64,000 nucleotides of DNA from assembly GCA_963736235.1 (NCBI GenBank), contig CAVTOR010000030.1, positions 1-64,000 of the forward strand. Direction: 5' to 3'. The notes below the pieces were generated by a model, which saw only the letters and a program-made list of their open reading frames with translations, was not told the origin of the DNA and searched no databases. The translations under genes and the position numbers were made by a program. Positions 38,645 through 46,291 of this stretch are shown piece after piece. Numbering within the stretch: the stretch's first letter is position 1; the number at the start of each line of letters is the position of its first letter. This DNA comes from CAVORB01 sp963736235. GTDB lineage: Bacteria; Pseudomonadota; Gammaproteobacteria; Chromatiales; Chromatiaceae.

Positions 38645-39313
38645 CTATCCCAGCCGCCCGAACACCGCCAGATGGCGGTCGCTGACCACGCCGACCTCGA
38701 GCTCGCCGAGGCCCGCCTCCGCGAGCTGATCGAGGACCTCCCGCGGCTCGAAGGCGGCGAACAGGGAGTTGCGGAAGTCCCGGCGCAGCACCTCCGGGGC
38801 GTCGGCGGCGTAGGTTGCCACCAGCGCCTCGGCCCAACTGGCCGAGGGCGGGCGCATCAGGTCCATCACCAGCACCAGTGCGCCGGGCCTGGCGGTGTCG
38901 CGCACCGTGCGCCACAGGACCCCGGGGTCGTGCAGGTGATGGAGCAGGCTGTTGGACAGCACCAGGTCGTAGCCGCCGCCGGCGAGCTGCGCAGAGGGCA
39001 GGGCGTCGAGCACCAGCCGGCAGCGCCGCGCCACCCCCGGCCAGGCCGCGAGCGCGCTCCGCGCGAGATCCAACATCGCCGCCGAGCCATCGAGGGCGTC
39101 GCAGGTGGCCTCGGGGAAGGCCTTGAGGAAGCGCAGCACGATATCCGCCGGGCCGCAGCCCAGGTCCAGGGCGCGGGCCCCGGCGAGGTCGCCCGGCTTG
39201 AGCTCCCGCAGGAGCTTCAGGAAGAGCTCGTTGGGCTCGGAGAAATCCGCCTGCGCGTAGGCCAGGGCCTGCTCGGCCTCGTCCATCAGCTCGGGTTCCG
39301 GGCGTCGCTTCAT
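38645..39313 (-). CDS. Class I SAM methyltransferase coupled to lysA
   Basis: 222 residues. Motif I ALDLGCGPADIVLRFL, motif II region CDALDGSAAMLDLAR, motif III YDLVLSNSLLHHLHDP and ALVLVMDLMRPPS. Small-molecule type, substrate unknown. Its ATG overlaps the lysA stop (ATGA, 39310-39313), so it is translated from the lptM-lysA transcript. The 3' end is 66 bases from the convergent stop of the TIR-STAND gene. Confidence 0.8.
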   Translation of the reverse strand: MKRRPEPELMDEAEQALAYAQADFSEPNELFLKLLRELKPGDLAGARALDLGCGPADIVLRFLKAFPEATCDALDGSAAMLDLARSALAAWPGVARRCRLVLDALPSAQLAGGGYDLVLSNSLLHHLHDPGVLWRTVRDTARPGALVLVMDLMRPPSASWAEALVATYAADAPEVLRRDFRNSLFAAFEPREVLDQLAEAGLGELEVGVVSDRHLAVFGRLG

Positions 39314-40557
39314 GGCAGCACCGACTCCCCGGCGTAGAGCTCATCCACCGACTCCCGGCGCCGCACCAGGTGCATGTCCGCCCCGTCGACGATCACCTCC
39401 GCGGCGCGGGGGCGGCTGTTGTAGTTGGAGCTCATGGTGAATCCGTAGGCGCCGCTGCCGCGTACCGCCAGCAGGTCGCCGGGCGCCAGGGTCAGGTCGC
39501 GATCCTTGCCCAGGAAGTCGCCGGTCTCGCACACCGGCCCGACCAGGTCGTAGCGGGCGCGCACCCCCCGGCTCCCGCGCACGACGGGAATGATCTCCTG
39601 GCGCGCCTGGTAGAGCGCGGGCCGGATCAGGTCGTTCATGGCCGCGTCCAGGATGGCGAAGTGGTGGTGCTCGGTGGGCTTGAGGTATTCGACCCGCGTC
39701 AACAGGATGCCGGCGTTGCCCGCGATCGCCCTCCCCGGCTCCAGGATGACCTCGTAATGCCGGCCTTCGAGGTGATGCTCCAGCACCCGGGCGTAGTCCG
39801 CCGGCTCCGGCGGCGCCTCGTCGGTGTAGCGGATGCCGAGCCCGCCCCCCAGGTCCAGGTGCTCGATCGGGATGCCGAAGCGCTCCAGACGGTCGGCGAG
39901 CTCCAGCACCCGGCCGAGGGCGTCGAGAAAGGGCGACAGCTCGGTGAGCTGCGATCCGATGTGGCAGTCGATACCGACCACCCGCAGGTTGGGAAGCTCG
40001 GCGGCACGTTGATAGATGTCGTCGGCGGCGTGGATGTCGATGCCGAACTTGTTCTCCTTGAGCCCGGTGGAGATGTAGGGGTGGGTGCGCGCGTCCACGT
40101 CTGGGTTCACGCGCACGGAGATCGGGGCGATCTTGCCCAGCTCGCCGGCGATCCGGTCGATGCGCTCGAGCTCCGGCTCGGACTCGACGTTGAAGCAGCG
40201 AATGCCCACCTCCAACGCCTGGCGGATCTCGTCCGCGCGCTTGCCCACGCCGGAGAAGATCACCTTGCCGGGCTCGCCGCCCGCGGCCAGCACCCGCTCC
40301 AGCTCACCGACCGAGACGATGTCGAAGCCCGAGCCGAGCCGCGCCAGCAGGTTCAGCACCCCAAGGTTGGAGTTGGCCTTCACCGCGAAGCAGATCAGGT
40401 GCGATCGTCCCCGGAAGGCGTCGTCGAACGCGCGCCAGTGGCGCTCCAGCGTGGCCCGCGAGTAAACATAGCAGGGAGTGCCGAAGCGCTCCGCCACCAG
40501 CGGCAGGGCGACCTCCTCCGCGTGCAGGGTGTCGTCGCGGTAGCGGAAGTGGTCCAT
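39310..40557 (-). CDS. lysA: LysA, diaminopimelate decarboxylase
   Basis: 415 residues from ATG 40557 (DHFRYRDDTLHAEEV). PLP-binding lysine K60 in ICFAVKANSN; the TIM-barrel signature VRVNPDVDARTHPYIS and KFGI; HIGSQLTELSPF; GGGLGIRY for phosphate binding; and PVCETGDFLGKDRDL, with the catalytic Cys from the partner subunit. Last step of lysine synthesis. Located 4 bases downstream of the lptM-like lipoprotein gene, as in many gammaproteobacteria. Confidence 0.95.
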   Translation of the reverse strand: MDHFRYRDDTLHAEEVALPLVAERFGTPCYVYSRATLERHWRAFDDAFRGRSHLICFAVKANSNLGVLNLLARLGSGFDIVSVGELERVLAAGGEPGKVIFSGVGKRADEIRQALEVGIRCFNVESEPELERIDRIAGELGKIAPISVRVNPDVDARTHPYISTGLKENKFGIDIHAADDIYQRAAELPNLRVVGIDCHIGSQLTELSPFLDALGRVLELADRLERFGIPIEHLDLGGGLGIRYTDEAPPEPADYARVLEHHLEGRHYEVILEPGRAIAGNAGILLTRVEYLKPTEHHHFAILDAAMNDLIRPALYQARQEIIPVVRGSRGVRARYDLVGPVCETGDFLGKDRDLTLAPGDLLAVRGSGAYGFTMSSNYNSRPRAAEVIVDGADMHLVRRRESVDELYAGESVLP

Positions 40558-40561
40558 GCGG

Positions 40562-40801
40562 TTAGTCTCCGCCTCCGGTCCCGATCGCATTGGCCCCGGC
40601 GATGTCGTCCTCGATCTCGAGCGACTCTCCGGTCTGTACCTCGGGAACGTCCCCGCCGGCGGCGCTGGTCCTGGCCTGTTTCGCCGCCGGTTCGGGCTTA
40701 GGCAGGTAAAGGTCGCCCTTTTGGCCGCAGGCGGCGATCCACTGGCCCGCGGCGAGCGTGGCGACGACGACGAGGAAGAGATAGCGAGCCCAGCAGCGCA
40801 T
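40562..40801 (-). CDS. lptM: LptM-like small lipoprotein
   Basis: 79 residues. Signal sequence with lipobox near residue 25 (WIAACGQKGDLYLP): the Cys is followed by GxKGxLYxP, the hallmark of LptM (YifL), a lipoprotein that helps the LptD/LptE translocon mature in the outer membrane. The C-terminal tail is a low-complexity acidic/Gly stretch. The gene order lptM-lysA is conserved in gammaproteobacteria. Confidence 0.85.
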   Translation of the reverse strand: MRCWARYLFLVVVATLAAGQWIAACGQKGDLYLPKPEPAAKQARTSAAGGDVPEVQTGESLEIEDDIAGANAIGTGGGD

Positions 40802-40885
40802 GGTTTTGGTTCCTGACCCGGTTGGCTCCGGAAACCGCGAGTATAAGGCACAGCCGCCCGCACCCGCCCGCCTGACGCGATCCGG

Positions 40886-41212
40886 TCAATGGGCCGAGGC
40901 GAGCTTGAGCCCGACGATGCCCACCACGATCAGGCCGACGAAGAAGAAGCGGGCCAAATTCGTCGGCTCGCTGAACAGGAAGATGCCGAGGATGAAGGTC
41001 CCCACCGCGCCGATGCCGGTCCATACGGCGTAGGCGGTCCCCATCGGGATCGTCTTCTGAGCGATCAGCAGCAGGGCGCCGCTTGCCGCCATGCAGACGC
41101 CGGCGAAGCCGATCCAGCCCCAACGCATGCCGGTGTCGGCAAGCCCGAGCTTGAGGCCCACGGGCCAACCCCATTCGAAAATCCCCGCAATGACCAAATA
41201 GACCCAGGCCAT
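40886..41212 (-). CDS. gdx: SMR-family transporter, Gdx/SugE-type guanidinium exporter
   Basis: 108 residues with four membrane helices. MAWVYLVIAGIFEWGWPVGL contains the membrane-embedded Glu13 that binds substrate; GTAYAVWTGIGAVGTFILGI and the C-terminus IVGLKLAS fit the Gdx/SugE branch rather than the drug-exporting EmrE branch. The dimer exchanges guanidinium for protons. I looked upstream (41213-41300) for guanidine riboswitch hairpins with ACGR loops and found none. A degraded second copy lies at 42318-42642. Confidence 0.85.
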   Translation of the reverse strand: MAWVYLVIAGIFEWGWPVGLKLGLADTGMRWGWIGFAGVCMAASGALLLIAQKTIPMGTAYAVWTGIGAVGTFILGIFLFSEPTNLARFFFVGLIVVGIVGLKLASAH

Positions 41213-41746
41213 GCTCGCCCCCCACAGTGCTGTGAATTAGACGCGTCGGATCGGCGTCCGCGATGCCGGACCCGATTCTACAGGCTGCGCCGGGAACGGT
41301 CGCGGCACGGCGCAGTTCTCCCTGCGATGCGGGTTGTAATCCGATGTGCCCAATTTCGCGGACTCGGTGCCGCGCGGCTTGCCGATTTCCTTGAAATAGA
41401 CGGTCTTCGCGTGCACCACGGACGCGCGGATCAAACCTCGCTGGAGCATTCCGTGTTCTCCTCGACCGCCTCGCCTTGTTCTGGGGCGATCTCTTCGGCG
41501 TCGCTCTTGGATCGCAATGGACGGTGACGTACCAAGGAGCGGCATCCACCCGGTCAGCAAGGCCGGTTTCGAGCACGTCGTCACCTTCTCGAATTCGAGG
41601 GGCGCAAGAAGATATCCTCCAATCTGCGATACTGGGATGGCTGCACACATCTCCCCGGCGCTTGGCACAGAGCGAACAAGATCGGGGCCATCTACGCTTA
41701 CATGGAGAGCACGGCACCAATGCGATCGAGCCGGGAGGCGACTATT
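41213..41746. other. Intergenic stretch with possible coding debris
   Basis: On the plus strand, just before the CBS gene, the frame reads KKISSNLRYWDGCTHLPGAW and runs into the CBS frame; it looks protein-like, but I cannot assign it and no start codon precedes it. It is probably debris from a gene broken when the region was rearranged. The upstream leader of the intact gdx gene (41213-41290) resembles that of the decayed copy (42643-42720). Confidence 0.35.
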
Positions 41747-42220
41747 GTGACCGCCAAGCTGTTCATGAACCCCAAGCCTGTGGTGCTGAGAACCGACGAT
41801 ACAATCGCCGAAGCTGCCCAGCAGATCCTGAACAAACAGCGCCGCAGTCTCCCGGTGGTGGACGAGGCCGGCGGCTTTCAGGGGATGCTCACCGCCAACT
41901 GCCTGCTGTATCTCTGCCTGCCCTCGGCGGTCACCATGTCAGGCGGCTTGGACAGCGTTCCCTACGTCAAAAATTCGCTGGAAGAAGTGGCCGAGCGCCT
42001 AAAACGCCACTTAGACGAGCCCGTCACCCGTTGTCTGAAGACAGAGAATGTCGCCGTGGTCCATCCGGAAACCCCGATCGTCGAGACACTGCTGACCCTC
42101 TATCGGACCAAGGCCAATCTGCCCGTGGTGGACAAAAAGACGCACAAACTGGTGGGGATGATCTCCTACTTCGGCGTAGGCCGGACGATCATGGAGGCGG
42201 TGAACGCCAAGCCCGGTTAA
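41747..42220 (+). CDS. CBS-domain pair protein
   Basis: 157 residues made of two CBS motifs: KLFMNPKPVVLRTDDTIAEA to RRSLPVVDEAGGFQGMLTAN, and PVTRCLKTENVAVVHPETP to NLPVVDKKTHKLVGMISYFG. Such stand-alone pairs bind adenosyl ligands and regulate a partner; which one is unknown. I prefer the GTG at 41747, with GGGAGG 8 bases upstream, over ATG 41702 in the same frame. It lies between the two gdx copies. Confidence 0.75.
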   Translation: MTAKLFMNPKPVVLRTDDTIAEAAQQILNKQRRSLPVVDEAGGFQGMLTANCLLYLCLPSAVTMSGGLDSVPYVKNSLEEVAERLKRHLDEPVTRCLKTENVAVVHPETPIVETLLTLYRTKANLPVVDKKTHKLVGMISYFGVGRTIMEAVNAKPG

Positions 42221-42317
42221 GCGTAAAGCCGACACGCGCGCCACCTGCCGGCGCGGACGATCAAACCTCAAAACGGCCACAAATCGCTTACGTGACTTGA
42301 CGCTCGAAGGATACCGG

Positions 42318-42642
42318 TCAATGGGCGGAGGCCAGCTTGAGCCCCACGACGCCCACTGCGGTCATGGCGACGAACAAGAAGCGGGCGAGTGTCGCCGCCT
42401 CACTTAACAAGAAGATGCCGAGAAGTAAGATCCCCACGGCGCCGATGCCGCTCCGGTCGGCGTAGGCGGTACCCATCGGGATCGTCTTGGACGATCAGCA
42501 GCAGGGCTACGCTTGCGGGCATGCAGATGCCGGCGAACGGGATCCAGCCCTAGCGCATGCCGGTGTCGGCAATCCCGAGCTTGATGCCCACGGGCCAACC
42601 CCATTCGAAAATCCCCGCGATGACCAGATAGACCCAAGCCAT
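42318..42642 (-). pseudogene. Decayed second copy of gdx
   Basis: Starts like the intact gene (MAWVYLVIAGIFEWGWPVGI), but the Trp codon after ADTGMR is TAG, and further shifts break the rest; the 3' end (LKLASAH, stop 42318-42320) is preserved. Nucleotide identity with 40886-41212 is high at both ends, including flanks (ccggtcaatggg), so this is a duplication that has lost function. Unlike the housekeeping frameshifts, it carries a nonsense substitution as well as indels, arguing for real decay. Confidence 0.85.
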
Positions 42643-42829
42643 GCTCATCCCCTGTGCAGTAGTGAGACGCGCCGGATCGGCGAACAAGATGCGAGTGCGC
42701 AGTTTACAGGCTCCCGCGCAAACCGTAACCAACCGCTGCCGCTTCAGGCCGACTCGACCCTTGGGAGTGCCGACATTTTCGATCCGCGCCCGGCTGGCTA
42801 GCCGGGCGATGCCGAGCCCGACAGGGACA

Positions 42830-42934
42830 GGTCTTCCTCGTCAACGCCAGCCAGGGTTTCAAAAAGGGCGAACCCAAGAACTTATCCCGCACGAGGGTAT
42901 CCAGGGCATTGCCGATACCAAAGTCGCGTATTGA
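42830..42934 (+). pseudogene. Remnant of a type I restriction HsdM-like gene
   Basis: The segment reads VFLVNASQGFKKGEPKN, then after one missing base IPHEGIQGIADT. This resembles the C-terminal part of HsdM-type DNA methylases (INASQGFKKG..KN followed by an IPxEGIxxIADT-like helix). Only ~35 codons remain. The next bases (to ~43050) encode another protein-like fragment (KDFAVSIGLDPKRWLATDEL) that I cannot identify. Confidence 0.5.
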
Positions 42935-43075
42935 TATGCTAACTCCGTCAAGAAGGACTTCGCCGTCAGCATCGGCTTGGATCCCAAGCGCTGGCTGGCC
43001 ACCGACGAGCTGCTGAGTGGGGAATTGAGAGTGGAAAGAGTATCCCGGTAGTCACCAACCAGGCGCCAATCACCT

Positions 43076-43260
43076 ATGAAGATTTCGACCATCCTCGAGA
43101 AGATCGACGAGAATCAACTATTCGTTCCCGCCTTCCAGCGCGAATACGTCTGGAAGCGCGATGACGCGAAACGATTGATTCGCTTATCAAGGAATACCCA
43201 ACCGGCAGATGTTGACTTGGGAGACCGCGAACCCGCCCTGGCCTGGTTCCCGGGGTACGG
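43076..43260 (+). pseudogene. Remnant of a DUF262 (GmrSD-like) gene
   Basis: MKISTILEKIDENQLFVPAF followed by QREYVWKRDDAKRLI is the classic start of DUF262 proteins, the N-terminal half of GmrSD-type modification-dependent restriction enzymes. After an indel the frame continues DSLIKEYPTG and, after another, MLTWETANPP, then homology stops abruptly near 43240. A real start codon survives, but the product is truncated. Together with the HsdM-like piece it marks a dismantled restriction locus. Confidence 0.75.
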
Positions 43261-43394
43261 TCACGTGATGCGCGCCCACCTGGGTGACTATGAGGCAGCG
43301 GAGGCTCGGTTGAAGGAGGTCGTTGCGTGTGCCGTTCGGCTCGGAGGTGGACGAGTTCGACGGTGGAGCGAAAACCGGGGACGGCGTGTAGTGT

Positions 43395-43478
43395 GTAGGT
43401 TGGGGTGAGCTGGCGAACCCCAACGAACAGGCGGCGTCGGGATGAAAACGTTGGGGTTCGTTTCTCACCCCAACCTAC
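43395..43478. repeat. 84-bp palindromic repeat element (REP/MITE-like)
   Basis: GTAGGTTGGGGTGAG (43395-43409) is the exact reverse complement of CTCACCCCAACCTAC (43464-43478); inside, CGAACCCCAACG (43414-43425) pairs exactly with CGTTGGGGTTCG (43449-43460), leaving a 23-base loop. Both arms thus form a nested hairpin of 27 bp. Elements of this look, with GTAGGTTGGG ends, are scattered in many proteobacterial genomes. No ORF inside is credible. Confidence 0.8.
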
Positions 43479-43592
43479 GCGGTCTTGGCGTCGCTCTTGT
43501 CGGGGAGCGGTCGTTCCGCGGGTTCGCGCGGCGGCGTTCCCGGAGTCAAAGGGAGTTTGCCGATTCGTCGATCGAACGTATCGGACGCTCGG

Positions 43593-44192
43593 TTACTGGT
43601 AAAGATCCAGCGGAAAACTCTCGGTGATCAGGATCACGGGCGCGCGGCCGATGATGATGCGGTAGGTTCGGAAGACGTGCTCGGAGCCGCTGGCTGGCTC
43701 ATGCGCGCTCGGGGGCTCGATGCCGACCTCAAGCACCTCGCGGTAGCTCTCGAGTCCGCTGTCGCGGATGAGTACGCCGATGCCGATCTCGCGGTCGATC
43801 AGGCGCTGACGGAAGGTCTCCGGGATCAGCTCGGTACGGATGACGGAGAAGGCGGTGGCGTAGACCTGGCCGCTGTCCGCGCCGCGCAGCCGGGCGTTGC
43901 GGATCAGCACGCGGTCGCCGGCGTCGACCTGGATCCAATCGATCGGCCGCTCGGCGGTCGTGAACTCTTGCTTCTGGGTCTGCACCTCGACCGGTTCCCA
44001 GAAGTATGCCTCCAAGATCTTGGTGACGGTACCGTCGGTGACCAAGAGGGCGCGAAGGAACGGAGGCAGCTCACTAATCGGCAGCTCGCCGCCGCCCTCT
44101 CGCGGTATCGCCCCATGGCGCAGGAATCCTTCGCAGCGGAAGGGATTCGGGGCCTGAGCGTCGCCGCCCTTGTCGTAGTAGCGCTTTACCAT
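43593..44192 (-). CDS. DUF98-type chorismate pyruvate-lyase-like protein
   Basis: ~199 residues. The stretch LVTDGTVTKILEAYFWEPVE, then a conserved Arg in DRVLIRNARLRG, ATAFSVIRTELIP and REIGIGVLIRDSGLESYREV match the DUF98 / Rv2949c-like family, which cleaves pyruvate from chorismate to give 4-hydroxybenzoate. In a ubiquinone-making bacterium this could feed the ubi pathway (UbiC role), but its substrate should not be taken as proven. ATG 44192 chosen; a TTG at 44213 is also in frame. Confidence 0.65.
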   Translation of the reverse strand: MVKRYYDKGGDAQAPNPFRCEGFLRHGAIPREGGGELPISELPPFLRALLVTDGTVTKILEAYFWEPVEVQTQKQEFTTAERPIDWIQVDAGDRVLIRNARLRGADSGQVYATAFSVIRTELIPETFRQRLIDREIGIGVLIRDSGLESYREVLEVGIEPPSAHEPASGSEHVFRTYRIIIGRAPVILITESFPLDLYQ

Positions 44193-44324
44193 GTTGAGGA
44201 CGTTCCGTGACAAGCAGCGCCGGACCGCGCGGCAGGTGGTGTCGCGGTGGCGGTGTGCTCCGTGTACTCGCCGCGGGACGGTTTGATCCGTCGATGCGGC
44301 GGGATTGTGTCAGAATCCAGCGCC

Positions 44325-44870
44325 ATGTCATCGAGCGGACGTAAGAGACGGGGGCGGCTGGACGCGCTGCAGCGCTATGAAAGGGAAAGGCGTCGCAATC
44401 CCCTCGCCGAGCCCGGTCCCTTTCCGTTCGTGGTCGTGCTCGACCATCTCAAGGCCGGCTTCAATGTGCCCAAGATCTTCCGAAGCGCGCAGGCCTTCGG
44501 GGCGCGCGCGGTTCATCTGATCGGCGTTGGCCCCTTCGACCCGGCGCCGGCCAAGGGGGCCTTCCGCGCCGTACCGGCTCGCTTTCACGATACCTTTGCC
44601 GCTTGTCATGGCTCGCTGGAGGCCGACGGATACCGCTGCTTCACGCTGGAGCCGGACGGCGGCGAACCCCTGTTCGAGGCCGAGCTGCCGCTCAAGTCGG
44701 CGTTTATCTTCGGTCACGAGGAGGGCGGTCTGAGCTTCGATCCGGACGAGTACGCCGGCTTGTGTCGTCTGACCATTCCCCACTTCGGGCCGGTGCAGAG
44801 CCTGAACGTGAGCGTGGCGGCGTCGGTGGTCATGTATGAGTATGTCCGCCGCGATCGAGCCCGGGCCTGA
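44325..44870 (+). CDS. TrmH/SpoU-family RNA 2'-O-methyltransferase
   Basis: 181 residues. The three SPOUT motifs are present: motif 1 FNVPKIFRSAQAFGA, motif 2 FIFGHEEGGLS and motif 3 IPHFGPVQSLNVSVAASVVM, which forms the SAM-binding knot. It has only a short basic N-terminal extension (GRKRRGRLDALQRYERE), so it is a minimal enzyme acting on tRNA or rRNA. The exact nucleotide target is not predictable. ATG 44325 preferred; GTG 44307 possible. Confidence 0.82.
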   Translation: MSSSGRKRRGRLDALQRYERERRRNPLAEPGPFPFVVVLDHLKAGFNVPKIFRSAQAFGARAVHLIGVGPFDPAPAKGAFRAVPARFHDTFAACHGSLEADGYRCFTLEPDGGEPLFEAELPLKSAFIFGHEEGGLSFDPDEYAGLCRLTIPHFGPVQSLNVSVAASVVMYEYVRRDRARA

Positions 44871-45125
44871 CACGACGCTGCCGCTTGCGTAGCATTGAAC
44901 ACTGTGGCACCTTTCGATGCGGACGCCTGCCGTGCCGGGACAGCGGCCCTTTTCGGGATAGCTGGAGGGACTCGTACAGGGGTCTGGACGCGGGGGACCG
45001 AAGCCGGACCAATAGGGTTCATCGGCTCCCGCCAAGGGTTTTCGTCAGTGGTTATTCGGAAAAACCCTGACGATGTGTTATATAAAAAGGGCCGATTGGC
45101 ATCTTTTTTCAAAGGAGACATTGCA

Positions 45126-45323
45126 ATGATTTCCAAGACCGTCAAGCTCGCTTCCATCTCCGCAGCCGCTATCCTGGGCGTCAGCCTGCTGGGTGCCTGC
45201 ACCGATCAGCACGCTCGCGACATGGCCCAGGAGGCCCTGGACAAGGCCAACGCCGCCCAGGCCTGCTGCGACGCCAACACCGCGCGTATGGACCGCGCCT
45301 ATCAGAAGATCATGTCCAAGTAA
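45126..45323 (+). CDS. lpp: Lpp-like outer-membrane lipoprotein
   Basis: 65 residues. Signal peptide with lipobox LLGAC (Cys ~25), then a short Ala-rich helix with heptad pattern (ARDMAQEALDKANAAQ) and C-terminal Lys, the residue that in Lpp is linked to peptidoglycan. AAAGGAGA lies 8 bases upstream of ATG 45126. Further upstream TTATATAAAAA (~45078-45088) is a likely -10 region in an otherwise GC-rich stretch, consistent with strong expression. An unusual CC pair sits in the helix (AQACCDAN). A convergent L,D-transpeptidase gene follows. Confidence 0.82.
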   Translation: MISKTVKLASISAAAILGVSLLGACTDQHARDMAQEALDKANAAQACCDANTARMDRAYQKIMSK

Positions 45324-46266
45324 AGCCAGTTCCCTGGTTTTTGCCGGCCTCCCACCAAGTGCGGGAGGCCGGTATTCTCAGATACCGCTCTCCGCACCTC
45401 CTCCCAGTCCACGCTCACCCCCTCCGCGTCCGCCAATGCCGGCGGAACTACCTCAGACAAGGGCTTGGCAAGATCCTCATCGGTCGCGTGCACCTCTAGA
45501 TAGAGGTCATCCCCGAGCCACCCGGTCTTGAACGGCTGGCTCACGATGGTTACGGGCGTTTTCACCGACACCTTCGGAAACAGATCGGCGATGCCTTCCG
45601 GGTACATGCGGATGCAGCCGTGGCTGACCTGCATGCCCAACCCCCATGGCTTGTTGGTGCCGTGAATCAGATAGCTCTCGGCGCTCAGCCGCAGGGCGTA
45701 CTGACCGAGCGGATTGTCCGGCCCCGCCGGAACCACCGCGGGCAGGATGTCGCCCTTCTCCGCGTGCTCGGCGCGGATGGATGCGGGCGGTGTCCAGGTC
45801 GGATCCTTCACTTTGCGCGAGATGTGGAAAGTTACCCAGGGGGGTGTTCCAGCCCTCGCGCCCGATGCTGATCGCGTAGGTGGTCACCTCGTCGCTCGAC
45901 GGGTAGTAGTAGAGGCGCTTCTCCGCCAGGTTGAGCACGATGCCGTTGCGCGGCGCGCTTCGGCAGCACGAACATGGTCGGGATCAGGACTTCCGAGCCA
46001 TCGCCGGGTACCCACATGTCCACCCGTTGGTTCGCGTACTTCATGTCGTCGTAGCCCAGGTTGTTGTGGCGGGCCACGTCGAGCAGGGTATCCTCGTGCC
46101 GGGTCTTCAAATAGAATGCCTCACCGACGACGCCGTCGTTCGGGTTTTGCAATCGGAAGGTGGTCGCCTGCGCTGGCAGCGCGCAGAGCGCGCCCGCCAG
46201 GACGATACCGACCTTCGACAACCAGCCAGGGCGCGGGCCCTTCTGCAGCACTCGCAGTCTTTTCAT
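45302..46266 (-). CDS. L,D-transpeptidase (YkuD fold, ErfK/YbiS type), two frameshifts
   Basis: Periplasmic enzyme predicted to attach a lipoprotein to peptidoglycan or cross-link the wall. Signal peptide (VGIVLAGALCALPAQA), a LysM-like module (EDTLLDVARHNNLGYDDMK), then VLNLAEKRLYYYPSSDE in a second frame, and in a third the catalytic SHGCIRMYPEGI with His and Cys. Shifts lie near 45958 and 45838. The stop is 22 bases inside the lpp gene on the other strand, an overlap that may reflect a further indel near the C-terminus, since relatives usually end soon after the TGLPHLVG segment. Lpp and this enzyme form a plausible substrate-enzyme pair. Confidence 0.8.
45326..45372 (+). terminator. Tandem hairpins after lpp
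   Basis: A short hairpin CCAG-TTCC-CTGG (45326-45337) runs into five T residues (45338-45342), a minimal intrinsic terminator three bases after the lpp stop; a stronger stem CCGGCCTCCC / GGGAGGCCGG (45344-45353 and 45363-45372) follows at once. Confidence 0.6.
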
Positions 46267-46291
46267 CGCACTTCGATTCCTCAGATTCTCA

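Noticed and set aside
41213..41300. Guanidine riboswitch upstream of the gdx gene
   Set aside because: On the minus strand I found no pair of hairpins with ACGR loops, nor any other recognisable guanidine-aptamer core; ACGC occurs, but not in the right context.
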